DNA of 9,873 bases from Helicobacteraceae bacterium. Its GTDB lineage: Bacteria > Campylobacterota > Campylobacteria > Campylobacterales > Sulfurimonadaceae. The stretch is taken from positions 1 to 9,873 of the forward strand of contig JALWLR010000283.1 of NCBI GenBank assembly GCA_027084065.1. Reading direction: 5' to 3'. Position 1 is the stretch's first letter. Each line of letters begins with the position of its first letter. A program made the position numbers and the translations under genes. A model generated the notes under the pieces. It ran no database searches, was not told where the DNA came from, and saw only the letters and a list, made by a program, of their open reading frames with translations. Positions 1 through 6,484 of this stretch are shown piece after piece.

Positions 1-94
1 AAACGCCCAGATCCATTCCGAACCTGGAAGCTAAGCCTCTCATCGCTGATAATACTGCACCCTCCGGGTGTGGGAATGTAGGTCGCCGCATAGT
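1..94 (+). rRNA. rrf: 5S ribosomal RNA, 3' part (5' end outside window)
   Basis: This is the 3' three-quarters of a 5S rRNA, the small RNA of the large ribosomal subunit. The core stretch around positions 10-45 (CCATTCCGAACCTGGAAG, then CTAAGCCTCTCATCGC) and the later GTGTGGGAATGTAGGTCGCC are typical of bacterial 5S, and the wording is close to the epsilonproteobacterial form. The 5' strand of helix I is missing because the window begins inside the gene. The 3' end is approximate, placed by alignment from memory with E. coli and Campylobacter 5S. The gene is presumably the last rRNA of a 16S-23S-5S operon, with a tRNA following. Confidence 0.9.
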
Positions 95-159
95 TAATCG
101 GGGTTTAATCTCCTCTTTTATTTAATTTTACCCTTTGAATTTTATTTATATTAATTAAT

Positions 160-237
160 CGGGATGTAGCTCAGACTGGTTAGAGTACTACGCTGGGGGT
201 GTAGTGGTCGCAGGTTCGAATCCTGTCATCCCGACCA
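160..237 (+). tRNA. tRNA-Pro (anticodon GGG)
   Basis: A complete 78-nt cloverleaf can be folded by hand. The acceptor stem is 160-166 with 227-233, the D stem 169-172 with 183-186 (one G-U), the anticodon stem 188-192 with 200-204, and the T stem 210-214 with 222-226 around TTCGAAT. The anticodon loop CTGGGGG puts GGG at 195-197, which reads the proline codon CCC. The discriminator base is A234, and CCA (235-237) is encoded in the DNA. It lies about 65 bp after the 5S gene and may be part of the rRNA transcript. No convincing terminator hairpin is visible between it and the convergent tonB-like gene. Confidence 0.95.
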
Positions 238-411
238 TTTAAGACTAACGCAACACTATGTTTGATAAACTCGGTATATTGTTTGTTGCTAAAAAGCAGT
301 GACATAAACTTCCTCTAAATCAAATTCTATATTTTTCCTTGTAGTCATAGTTCATTTGGAATTCAAAGGAATTATTTTATACTACCCGAAACATAGAGAT
401 GGATAATGTCC

Positions 412-1167
412 TTAGTTATTGTTCAATCTGAAAACTATAGGTAGAGTTATACGTAAATTTTCTTTAGGTTTTTTAACTTTCCCTTGTATCTTAAGTAGTG
501 TTTTTATCGCAGCATTTTGTAGGAGCTTTGAATTACTATTTAAGATTTTGATGTTAGTAATTTTTCCTTCTTTCGTAAAAGTAAAACTCAATTTTACAAT
601 CCCTTGAATATGTCTTTTTCTAGCTTTTCTAGGATAATACAGGTTTTTAATGATTTCGTTTTTAAGTAGTTCTATATTATATTCATTTCTCTTCTTATAA
701 GATATTTCTTTTTTTGTTATTGTAGTCATAGTTTTTTCGGTCGATTTTTTTTTGTTTGACTCCTTATTTTTTCCTTTAGCAATAGTTTTAGTCTGAGTTG
801 AGTTACTTTTGCAAATTTGTTTGGTTGCATTAATTCTATTTAAAAGCTTGTGGTTGTTTTTTTGCTTTATTTTATTCTCTGTTCTTTCCTTATTAGATTT
901 AATACGCTCTACTTTTGGTCTTTCTAGTTTTCTTTTTATAATCTTTTTTTGTGATATTTTTTTAGTTGTTTTTTTGGTTTGGGTAACTTTTTTTGAACTT
1001 TTTTGCTCTTTTTTTATCGAAGAGTATGTGGTTAAGTTAATACAAATTCGATTTTGAGATTTTTCTGGTTCGTTTCTTGGTTTTGTGAAAAAATAAATGC
1101 TTAATACAATTGTTATAAGCATAATATGTATGAGTACAGAAAGAAATAGGGAGAATGTTTTTTTCAT
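412..1167 (-). CDS. TonB-like energy transducer with lysine-rich linker
   Basis: The 251-residue protein has the TonB layout. A short cytoplasmic start (MKKTFS) is followed by one hydrophobic segment at about residues 7-27, a long linker at about 29-165, and a C-terminal domain at about 166-251. That domain has the family pattern EIIKNLYYPRKARKRHIQG, then VKLSFTFTKEGKI and a hydrophobic helix ending in a beta strand. TonB proteins use the ExbB/ExbD proton channel to energise outer-membrane receptors. The linker is unusual: it is dominated by Lys, Asn, Thr and Ser, about a fifth of the protein is lysine, and there is very little proline where classical TonB is Pro-rich. No exbB, exbD or receptor gene is next to it, so its partner is unknown. 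The gene is more AT-rich than its neighbours and contains a run of nine T (745-753). The start has only a poor ribosome-binding site. It lies downstream of glnK on the same strand, separated by a hairpin. Confidence 0.8.
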   Translation of the reverse strand: MKKTFSLFLSVLIHIMLITIVLSIYFFTKPRNEPEKSQNRICINLTTYSSIKKEQKSSKKVTQTKKTTKKISQKKIIKRKLERPKVERIKSNKERTENKIKQKNNHKLLNRINATKQICKSNSTQTKTIAKGKNKESNKKKSTEKTMTTITKKEISYKKRNEYNIELLKNEIIKNLYYPRKARKRHIQGIVKLSFTFTKEGKITNIKILNSNSKLLQNAAIKTLLKIQGKVKKPKENLRITLPIVFRLNNN

Positions 1168-1211
1168 AACGGATGGTATCGCAGGAAATATTACAGAAGT
1201 GTTAATTTGGC

Positions 1212-1238
1212 AGTTTCAGCAAAAAAATTGCTGAAACT
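1212..1238 (-). terminator. Hairpin after glnK, probable transcription terminator
   Basis: A perfect 11-bp inverted repeat, AGTTTCAGCAA (1212-1222) with TTGCTGAAACT (1228-1238), encloses a 5-nt homopolymer loop. It begins 20 bp after the glnK stop codon and lies before the tonB-like gene on the same strand. The position suits an end for the amtB-glnK transcript. There is no clean T tract after the stem on the - strand, so termination may be partial. The tonB-like gene would then be read by readthrough or from its own promoter. Confidence 0.6.
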
Positions 1239-1257
1239 TGATTAGTAAAATAACGAT

Positions 1258-1596
1258 TTAGATTGCTTCGCTGTCTTCTTCGCCTGTTCTGATTCTAATG
1301 ACTTTTTCAATGTCACTAACGAAGATTTTACCATCACCTATTTTTCCCGTTCTTGCCGCTTCAACAACTGTTTCAACAACTTGATCCACTATATTTGCAT
1401 CGACAATCATTTCCATTTTAATTTTTGGAAGAAAATCAACTACATATTCAGCACCACGATAGAGTTCACTGTGACCTTTTTGTCGTCCATATCCTTTTAC
1501 TTCACTAACAGTCATTCCCGTAACGCCTATTTCCGTTAATGCATCTTTTACATCTTCTAGTTTAAAAGGCTTGATAATAGCTTCTACTTTTTTCAT
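1258..1596 (-). CDS. glnK: Nitrogen regulatory protein PII (GlnK/GlnB)
   Basis: This PII signal-transduction protein forms trimers that bind ATP/ADP and 2-oxoglutarate, and it gates ammonium uptake by docking on AmtB. The 112 residues match the usual PII length. MKKVEAIIKPFKLEDVKDAL at the start, GRQKGHSELYRGAEY (T-loop, with the modifiable Tyr at 51), TGKIGDGKIFV and the terminal IRIRTGEED are all family signatures. The start is the ATG at 1594-1596, preceded by GGAG with 6-nt spacing; an in-frame TTG four codons upstream overlaps that site and is not the start. Sequence details (MKK start, EEDSEAI end) look more like E. coli GlnB, but its place directly after amtB points to the GlnK role. 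The Tyr51 modification site is present. The gap to amtB is 35 bp, so the two are probably one operon. Confidence 0.95.
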   Translation of the reverse strand: MKKVEAIIKPFKLEDVKDALTEIGVTGMTVSEVKGYGRQKGHSELYRGAEYVVDFLPKIKMEMIVDANIVDQVVETVVEAARTGKIGDGKIFVSDIEKVIRIRTGEEDSEAI

Positions 1597-1627
1597 TTTA
1601 TTCTCCAAATTTAAAATTTTTGAAAAG

Positions 1628-1646
1628 GCGATTAAAGATTAATCGC
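1628..1646 (-). promoter_or_regulatory. Small hairpin over the amtB stop codon
   Basis: An 8-bp perfect inverted repeat, GCGATTAA (1628-1635) and TTAATCGC (1639-1646), has a 3-nt loop. On the - strand it is followed by CTTTTC, so it resembles a weak intrinsic terminator or an RNA processing/stability element between amtB and glnK. The amtB stop codon (1632-1634) lies within the stem. No function is established; the role as an amtB/glnK ratio setter is inference. Confidence 0.4.
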
Positions 1647-2885
1647 TTTTTCTCCGTGTGTAACTTCATCAAGACCGATTGTTTCGGTTTCTTCATCGAC
1701 TCTTCCACCACCTGTTACTGCTGCAGCTATAAAGTATACTACAGCTGTCATAACTGCACTGTAAACCATTGTTAAAAGTACAGCTTCTATTTGACTAACA
1801 AGCTGACTTCCTAGATTGTAGTTTTCAGGCATTGCGTAATCAGCTATAAATATAGCAGTTGCAATTGAGCCCCAAATACCTACGAGTCCATGAACCCAGA
1901 ATGCATCGAGACTGTCATCTACTTTGAAGATTTTTTTAATTTTAGAAACCGCTATAAAACCAAGTGCACCACCGACAAGACCGATAATGAGAGCACCGCC
2001 AACACCTGCTGTACCAGAAGCCGGAGTGATTGCAACAAGACCTGCTACAGCTCCAGATGCTGCACCCACAAGAGTAGCTTTTTTGTATACCAGGTACTCA
2101 ACTGCAAGCCATCCAAGTACGCCAAGAGATGCAGCGACATTGGTTACGAGGAATGCACTTGCAGCAGTTCCATCTGCAGCAACCTCACTACCTGCGTTGA
2201 ATCCGAACCACCCAAACCAAAGAAGCATCGCTCCAAGAGTGACTAAAACGGGAGAAAAAGGTTTCATTGCAGATTTTTCATAATCTTTTCTTCTTCCAAG
2301 AATCATAGCAACTACAAAACCTGCAACCCCTGCATTGATATGAACTACAGTTCCACCGGCAAAATCGATTTCACCAAAGTTGAGTGTTTCACCGCCGCCC
2401 CATGCCCAGTGTGTAATAGGAGCATAAACTACCAACACCCAAATGGCTGCAAAAACCAAAAATGTAGAAAATTTGACACGTTCTATCATAGAACCACTTG
2501 CAATAGCTACGGTAATTGCTGCGAATGTACCTTGGAATGCGACAAATAGCAGCTCTGGAATTGTTCCGCTAAGACTGTTTGCATCTATACCGCTAAGAAG
2601 AATTTTTCCTGTACCGAAAAAGTCTCCATCTCCAAATGCGATTGAATATCCTGCAATGACCCAGACAAGAGTACCGATTGCATAAGCACCTAAACTCATA
2701 CTCATTGTATTGACGACGTTTTTGCTGCGTGTAAGTCCACCATAGTAAAGTGCCAATCCTGCCGGAGTCATTAGCATAACAAGTGCAGTTGCAACAAGCA
2801 TCCACGCTGTGTCTCCTGAATTAAGTGTGTCTTCGGCAAAAGCGAAAGACGGTAACAGTAGTAGAGAAAGTAACAATCTCTTCAT
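1632..2885 (-). CDS. amtB: Ammonium transporter AmtB
   Basis: This is an Amt/Rh family inner-membrane channel that imports ammonium. The 417-residue product starts with a cleavable signal peptide (about residues 1-17, ending SFAFA before ED), as in bacterial AmtB, followed by about eleven hydrophobic segments. Conserved marks include GLALYYGGLTRSKN near 43-56, the phenylalanine-gate stretch FQGTFA (117-122), the pore twin histidines H182 (GGTVVHINAG) and H332 (DAFWVHGLVGIWG), and WFGWFGFNAGS. The cytoplasmic tail is short and acidic (GGGRVDEETETIGLDEV), the region that contacts PII in known complexes. The start is supported by AAAGGA about 7 nt upstream. It is the first gene of an amtB-glnK operon; this order is the reverse of the enterobacterial glnK-amtB. 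It is transcribed divergently from gyrA. Confidence 0.97.
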   Translation of the reverse strand: MKRLLLSLLLLPSFAFAEDTLNSGDTAWMLVATALVMLMTPAGLALYYGGLTRSKNVVNTMSMSLGAYAIGTLVWVIAGYSIAFGDGDFFGTGKILLSGIDANSLSGTIPELLFVAFQGTFAAITVAIASGSMIERVKFSTFLVFAAIWVLVVYAPITHWAWGGGETLNFGEIDFAGGTVVHINAGVAGFVVAMILGRRKDYEKSAMKPFSPVLVTLGAMLLWFGWFGFNAGSEVAADGTAASAFLVTNVAASLGVLGWLAVEYLVYKKATLVGAASGAVAGLVAITPASGTAGVGGALIIGLVGGALGFIAVSKIKKIFKVDDSLDAFWVHGLVGIWGSIATAIFIADYAMPENYNLGSQLVSQIEAVLLTMVYSAVMTAVVYFIAAAVTGGGRVDEETETIGLDEVTHGEKAINL

Positions 2886-2916
2886 ATAACATCCTTTAAA
2901 TTGAATTCTGCATGTA

Positions 2917-2925
2917 ATTCTATCA
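2917..2925 (-). promoter_or_regulatory. Candidate extended -10 promoter element for amtB
   Basis: On the - strand this reads TGATAGAAT, one mismatch from the extended -10 pattern TGnTATAAT, and lies about 30 bp before the amtB start. No clear -35 box is seen, which is common in Campylobacterota sigma-70 promoters. I saw no sigma-54 type GG-N10-GC element in this stretch. The call rests on pattern only. Confidence 0.4.
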
Positions 2926-2949
2926 TGCTACCATCTTTTGCTTTCTTGT

Positions 2950-2974
2950 AAAGTGATTAAAATTTAGTCACTTT
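2950..2974. promoter_or_regulatory. 25-bp imperfect palindrome in the amtB-gyrA divergent region
   Basis: AAAGTGATTAAA (2950-2961) and TTTAGTCACTTT (2963-2974) are inverted copies with a single mismatch around a central A. The site lies just upstream of the likely -35 position of the amtB promoter (centre about 50 bp before the expected start of transcription), a typical place for an activator, and about 110 bp before gyrA. It does not match the CRP (TGTGA-N6-TCACA) or NtrC (TGCACC-N5-GGTGCA) patterns. It could also form an RNA hairpin. Confidence 0.5.
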
Positions 2975-3036
2975 GTTTTAGAAGAGAGTTAAATTGCAAA
3001 TTGTAAGGTTTTATCGTTATCTTATGCTTTTTTGGA

Positions 3037-3042
3037 TATTAT
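3037..3042 (+). promoter_or_regulatory. Candidate -10 element for gyrA
   Basis: TATTAT follows a T-rich stretch (CTTTTTTGGA) and lies 36 bp before the gyrA ATG, which would give a leader of about 30 nt. No recognisable -35 box is present. Other AT-rich hexamers nearby could serve equally well, so this is a weak call. Confidence 0.3.
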
Positions 3043-3078
3043 TTGCGGACAAATCAAAAGAATATAGGTGTAGGAAAA

Positions 3079-5553
3079 ATGGCAAATTTGCTGAATAATG
3101 AAGAAGTTGAAGTAATAAATATAGAGGATACGCTAAAGAGCAGTTATTTAGACTATTCTATGAGTGTAATCGTCGGTCGTGCTCTTCCGGATGTACGCGA
3201 TGGACTCAAGCCTGTTCATAGACGTATACTTTATGCCATGGACAAACTCAATCTTTCTTATGGAGCAAAATATAAAAAATCGGCTCGTATCGTCGGTGAT
3301 GTCATAGGGCAGTATCATCCACATGGAGATACGGCAGTTTATGATGCTCTTGTACGAATGGCACAGGACTTCTCGATGCGAATGCCGCTAGTTGACGGGC
3401 AAGGAAACTTCGGTTCAATAGATGGTGATAGTGCAGCAGCGATGCGATATACGGAAGCACGAATGACGAAGTATGCCGGAGAACTTCTTAAAGATTTGGA
3501 TAAAAATACGGTCAATATGATCGATAACTATGATGCGACGACAAAAGAGCCAGAGGTTCTTCCTACACGTGTACCCAATTTGCTGATAAATGGTTCAAGC
3601 GGGATTGCTGTAGGAATGGCTACCAATATCCCACCTCACAATCCAAAAGAGGTAATGAATGCATTAAAGGCGTTGTTGGACAATCCAAATATCGAACTCG
3701 CCGAGCTTATGGAACATATTCCTGCACCGGACTTTCCAACGGGTGGAATTATCTTTGGAAAAAAAGGGATTGTAGACGCTTACAGTACGGGGCGAGGGCG
3801 TATAAAAGTTAGAGCGAAGACCCACATAGAGAAAAAGGGCAATAAAGATGTCATTGTTATAGATGAATTGCCGTATCAGGTCAATAAAGCACGACTTATT
3901 GAAAATATTGCCGCTCTTGTAAAAGATAAACAGATAGAGGGAATCAGCGAAATTCGAGATGAGTCGGATAGAGATGGCATTCGCGTGGTAATAGAGTTGA
4001 AAAAAGATGCTATAAGCGAAATTATATTGAATAATCTTTTCAAGCAGACTTCTATGCAAATAACATTTGGTATTATCATGCTTTCCATTCTCAATCAAGA
4101 GCCGAAAATTTTCGGGCTTATAGATATTCTTAAGCAATTTATCAATCATCGTAAGACAATCATTATTCGTCGAACTATTTTTGATTTAGAAAAAGCGAAG
4201 GCTCGTGCACATATTTTAGAAGGCTTGAAAAAAGCCATAGATATTATTGACGATGTTATTAGAGTCATTCGCGCTTCTAATAGCGAAGAAGAAGCAAAAA
4301 ACAATCTTGTTACGGAGTTTGAGTTCAGTGAAATTCAAGCAGCAAGTATTGTCGCTATGAGACTTGGTCGCTTGACTGGACTTGAAATTGAAAAGATAGA
4401 AAATGAACTAGCAGAGCTTTTAAAGCAGATTGAATTTCTTGAATCGATTTTAAAAAGTGAAGATGTTCTACACGGTATCATCCAAGATGAATTCAGTGAA
4501 ATAATCGAGACATACCCCGTTCCTAGATTGACGGAAGTTGAAGATGATTATGATGATATAGATATAGAGGACCTCATTCCAAACGAACCGATGGTCGTAA
4601 CTATTACGCATAGAGGTTATATCAAACGGGTTCCTCTTTCTAATTATGAAAAACAACGTCGAGGCGGTAAAGGAAAAACTGCCGTAACAACCTATGAAGA
4701 TGACTTTATTGAGAATTTCTTTACATGCAATACACACGATACACTTCTGTTCATAACAGACAGAGGGCAGTTGCATTGGTTGAAAGTGTACCGAATTCCT
4801 GAGGGAAGCAGAACAGCTAAAGGAAAAGCGGTTGTAAATCTTCTTCGATTGGAAGCGGACGAGAAAATTCGCTCTATTATTCCGACAACGGATTTCAGTG
4901 AAGAGAAATCACTTGTATTCTTTACGAAAAACGGAATAGTCAAAAGAACGAACTTGAGTGAATTTAGCAATATACGCAGTAATGGTGTTCGTGCTATTGT
5001 TCTTGACGATGATGATACTCTAATAACAGCGAAAATTGCGGATCAGGATGTCAAGTATCTATTTATCGTTACCAAATTGGCACAATGTATTAAGTTTGAA
5101 ATAAATAAAACGAGAGAGCAGGGGCGAAGCACGCGAGGAGTTCGTGGTATTAAGTTCAAATACGAAGGCGATGAAGTAGTAGATGGAAACGTCATAAAAG
5201 ATGACAGTGAAGAGATTTTGATAGTGAGTGAAAAAGGGATTGGTAAAAGAACAGAAGCTGCCGAGTATAGATTGACAAATAGAGGCGGAAGTGGTGTTAT
5301 TGCAATGAAAATGACCAACAAAACAGGAAAACATGTAGTCGGATGCCTTATGGTCGATGACTCTATGGATATGATGGCTTTAACAAAAAGTGGAAAAATG
5401 ATCCGTGTCGATATGCAGTCTATCTCCAAATCAGGAAGAAATACCAGTGGAGTGTATATTGTCAAAGGTGATGAAGTCGTAAGCATTTCAAGATGTCCTA
5501 AAGAGGAAAAAGAGGAAGATGAGGATACGCAAGAGGGTCTTTCTTTGGAATAA
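3079..5553 (+). CDS. gyrA: DNA gyrase subunit A
   Basis: GyrA is the breakage-reunion subunit of the type II topoisomerase that introduces negative supercoils; it works as A2B2 with GyrB. The 824-residue protein begins with the winged-helix/5Y-CAP region (SSYLDYSMSVIVGRALPDVRDGLKPVHRR, about residues 21-49). The catalytic tyrosine is Y124 in AMRYTEARM. The C-terminal beta-pinwheel contains the GyrA box QRRGGKG at 526-532, needed for DNA wrapping and marking it as GyrA rather than ParC. The quinolone-contact positions are T85 and D89 (HGDTAVYD), the unmutated state in this lineage. The start is the ATG at 3079 with AGGA 4-5 nt upstream; an in-frame TTG at 3043 would add 12 residues unlike the family. 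The C-terminus ends in an acidic tail (KEEKEEDEDTQEG). It is followed after 41 bp by flgP on the same strand with no clear terminator. Confidence 0.98.
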   Translation: MANLLNNEEVEVINIEDTLKSSYLDYSMSVIVGRALPDVRDGLKPVHRRILYAMDKLNLSYGAKYKKSARIVGDVIGQYHPHGDTAVYDALVRMAQDFSMRMPLVDGQGNFGSIDGDSAAAMRYTEARMTKYAGELLKDLDKNTVNMIDNYDATTKEPEVLPTRVPNLLINGSSGIAVGMATNIPPHNPKEVMNALKALLDNPNIELAELMEHIPAPDFPTGGIIFGKKGIVDAYSTGRGRIKVRAKTHIEKKGNKDVIVIDELPYQVNKARLIENIAALVKDKQIEGISEIRDESDRDGIRVVIELKKDAISEIILNNLFKQTSMQITFGIIMLSILNQEPKIFGLIDILKQFINHRKTIIIRRTIFDLEKAKARAHILEGLKKAIDIIDDVIRVIRASNSEEEAKNNLVTEFEFSEIQAASIVAMRLGRLTGLEIEKIENELAELLKQIEFLESILKSEDVLHGIIQDEFSEIIETYPVPRLTEVEDDYDDIDIEDLIPNEPMVVTITHRGYIKRVPLSNYEKQRRGGKGKTAVTTYEDDFIENFFTCNTHDTLLFITDRGQLHWLKVYRIPEGSRTAKGKAVVNLLRLEADEKIRSIIPTTDFSEEKSLVFFTKNGIVKRTNLSEFSNIRSNGVRAIVLDDDDTLITAKIADQDVKYLFIVTKLAQCIKFEINKTREQGRSTRGVRGIKFKYEGDEVVDGNVIKDDSEEILIVSEKGIGKRTEAAEYRLTNRGGSGVIAMKMTNKTGKHVVGCLMVDDSMDMMALTKSGKMIRVDMQSISKSGRNTSGVYIVKGDEVVSISRCPKEEKEEDEDTQEGLSLE

Positions 5554-5594
5554 TTTATGCTTTTGCATTATAAGAACGCTAAAAAGGAAGAAAG

Positions 5595-6086
5595 ATGAGA
5601 TGGGCATTATTGATAATGTTAATGTGGATTGGCAATGTTTTCGCTGTAGAGGGTATTGAAGAGGAGACATGCGTGGGAGCCGAATGTGAAAAGAATGCTT
5701 TGCCTTCAGCTTCTTCTTCACAGATGCAAGAAAAAAGAGAAAATGATATTCGAAGAGGGAACGTACTCAAAGCTCATCAAACAATTGTGATCAATGTTGT
5801 AGGAGAAGGAGTCGCACCAGCAAATACTTCTTCACCGGCACAGGCATATGCTCTTGCAAAACGAGCGGCAATCGTCGATGCGTACAGACTGATAGCAGAA
5901 AAAGTTCGCGGTGTTACGGTGCAGGGGGAAGATGTTGTTAAAAATATGACGGTACAACGCTCGCTTGTTAGAACTTCGGTAAGTGCGGTTATTCGAAATG
6001 CGACTATTGTAGAAACGACTTTTCGTGATGGACTATGTGAAGTGGAAATGGAGATTCGATTATCGTACGACGCTTTGTCACGCTGA
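5595..6086 (+). CDS. flgP: FlgP-like LPP20-family flagellar basal-disk protein
   Basis: The 163-residue secreted protein has an N-terminal signal sequence (residues 1-17, cleavage after NVFA). A low-complexity stretch with a cysteine pair (C26, C31) follows, then an LPP20-type domain at about 60-160: INVVGEGVAP, AYALAKRAAIVDAYRLIAEKVRGV, and a closing amphipathic strand CEVEMEIRLS. In C. jejuni the gene between gyrA and flgQ-flgR is flgP, whose product forms the large periplasmic basal disk of the flagellar motor and is needed for motility. Assignment here rests on that synteny plus the LPP20-type domain. Unlike the outer-membrane lipoprotein of C. jejuni, this one shows no lipobox cysteine near the cleavage site. 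The start is supported by AAGGAAGA 4-6 nt upstream. The 3' end overlaps flgQ by 28 bp. Confidence 0.8.
   Translation: MRWALLIMLMWIGNVFAVEGIEEETCVGAECEKNALPSASSSQMQEKRENDIRRGNVLKAHQTIVINVVGEGVAPANTSSPAQAYALAKRAAIVDAYRLIAEKVRGVTVQGEDVVKNMTVQRSLVRTSVSAVIRNATIVETTFRDGLCEVEMEIRLSYDALSR
6049..6061 (+). promoter_or_regulatory. Shine-Dalgarno and ATT start of flgQ inside flgP
   Basis: GGAG at 6050-6053 lies 5 nt before the ATT codon at 6059-6061. From the preceding in-frame stop (TGA at 6038-6040) to the TTG at 6149 there is no ATG, GTG or TTG in this frame, so this non-canonical codon is the only upstream start with a ribosome-binding site. Confidence 0.6.
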
Positions 6087-6460
6087 TACTTTTTTTCCAT
6101 CTTTTTCTTTCCTTTGCGAGGGCGGAGGAGTATTATATTGCCTACAGATTGGGTGTGTCTAATGCAGTTATTTTCAATGAGCATCTTTTCGTTTCAAAAG
6201 CGATGACTCCCTGCAGAGGCAAGCTCTCAAAAATATCCGTCAAATTTTTTCCTACAAGAAAAAATATGACTCTCAAAGAGATACTTTTAGACAACTTCGA
6301 TCTTTTTTTTTCCTATATTTCTCAAGTTGGACTGCAAGTAGGTCACAGTGAAAAGAACATTAACTCCAAAAATATATCCTATACTGTGCTGCAATTACCT
6401 TCTACATGTTTCAAAGTCGAATTTAATGATTCTTTCGTTACAATCACTGCAATAAAATAA
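6059..6460 (+). CDS. flgQ: FlgQ-like secreted protein, probable ATT start
   Basis: Read from ATT at 6059 the frame gives 133 residues with a textbook signal peptide. It has arginines at 4-5, a hydrophobic core (FVTLILFFHLFLSF), and ARA at 20-22 before EEYYIAYRLG. The rest is a small periplasmic-type protein with two cysteines (C52 and C117) that could pair. The first ordinary start in frame, TTG at 6149, has no ribosome-binding site at a usable distance and would remove the whole signal peptide. In C. jejuni the gene between flgP and flgR is flgQ, required for motility and linked to FlgP stability. The identification here is by position, size and export signal; I cannot confirm similarity by alignment. 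It overlaps flgP by 28 bp, so translation is probably coupled. It contains a run of nine T (6303-6311), and its last codons form one arm of an inverted repeat reaching the flgR leader. Confidence 0.7.
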   Translation: MIVRRFVTLILFFHLFLSFARAEEYYIAYRLGVSNAVIFNEHLFVSKAMTPCRGKLSKISVKFFPTRKNMTLKEILLDNFDLFFSYISQVGLQVGHSEKNINSKNISYTVLQLPSTCFKVEFNDSFVTITAIK

Positions 6461-6476
6461 TGATGTAACGAAAGAA
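6430..6476 (+). repeat. Inverted repeat bridging flgQ end and flgR leader
   Basis: TTCTTTCGTTACA (6430-6442) pairs perfectly over 13 bp with TGTAACGAAAGAA (6464-6476), with a 21-nt loop holding the flgQ stop codon. A slipped register, GATTCTTTC (6428-6436) with GAAAGAATC (6474-6482), is also possible and reaches within 3 nt of the flgR GTG. No T tract follows, so it is not an ordinary terminator. A hairpin that hides the flgR initiation region until ribosomes finish flgQ is the natural reading, but that is inference. Confidence 0.6.
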
Positions 6477-6484
6477 AGAATCAG

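Noticed and set aside
258..302. A 14-codon ATG frame (MFDKLGILFVAKKQ) between tRNA-Pro and the tonB-like gene
   Set aside because: No ribosome-binding site precedes it, and such short frames arise by chance in AT-rich spacer DNA.
339..733. A 14-bp direct repeat (TTGTAGTCATAGTT at 339-352 and 720-733)
   Set aside because: One exact 14-mer pair is about what chance gives in AT-rich DNA of this size; no longer duplication surrounds it.
419..1057. Two + strand open frames opposite the tonB-like gene
   Set aside because: They are antisense shadows of lysine-rich codons (poly-T gives Phe/Leu-rich frames), with no ribosome-binding site and no family pattern.
1890..2685. Several + strand open frames opposite amtB
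   Set aside because: The - strand frame is unmistakable AmtB with all its motifs; the opposite frames look like Cys/Pro-rich mirror translations.
2886..2949. A sigma-54 promoter for amtB-glnK
   Set aside because: I searched the - strand for GG-N10-GC spacing with TGGC/TGC context and found only GATGGTAGC, without the matching GC element.
3043..3078. Upstream TTG start adding 12 residues to GyrA
   Set aside because: The ATG at 3079 has its own AGGA and gives a family-like N-terminus; the extension overlaps that site.
5554..5594. ATGC-TTTT-GCAT mini-palindrome after gyrA as a terminator
   Set aside because: A 4-bp stem is too weak, and no T tract follows; gyrA to flgP readthrough is more likely.
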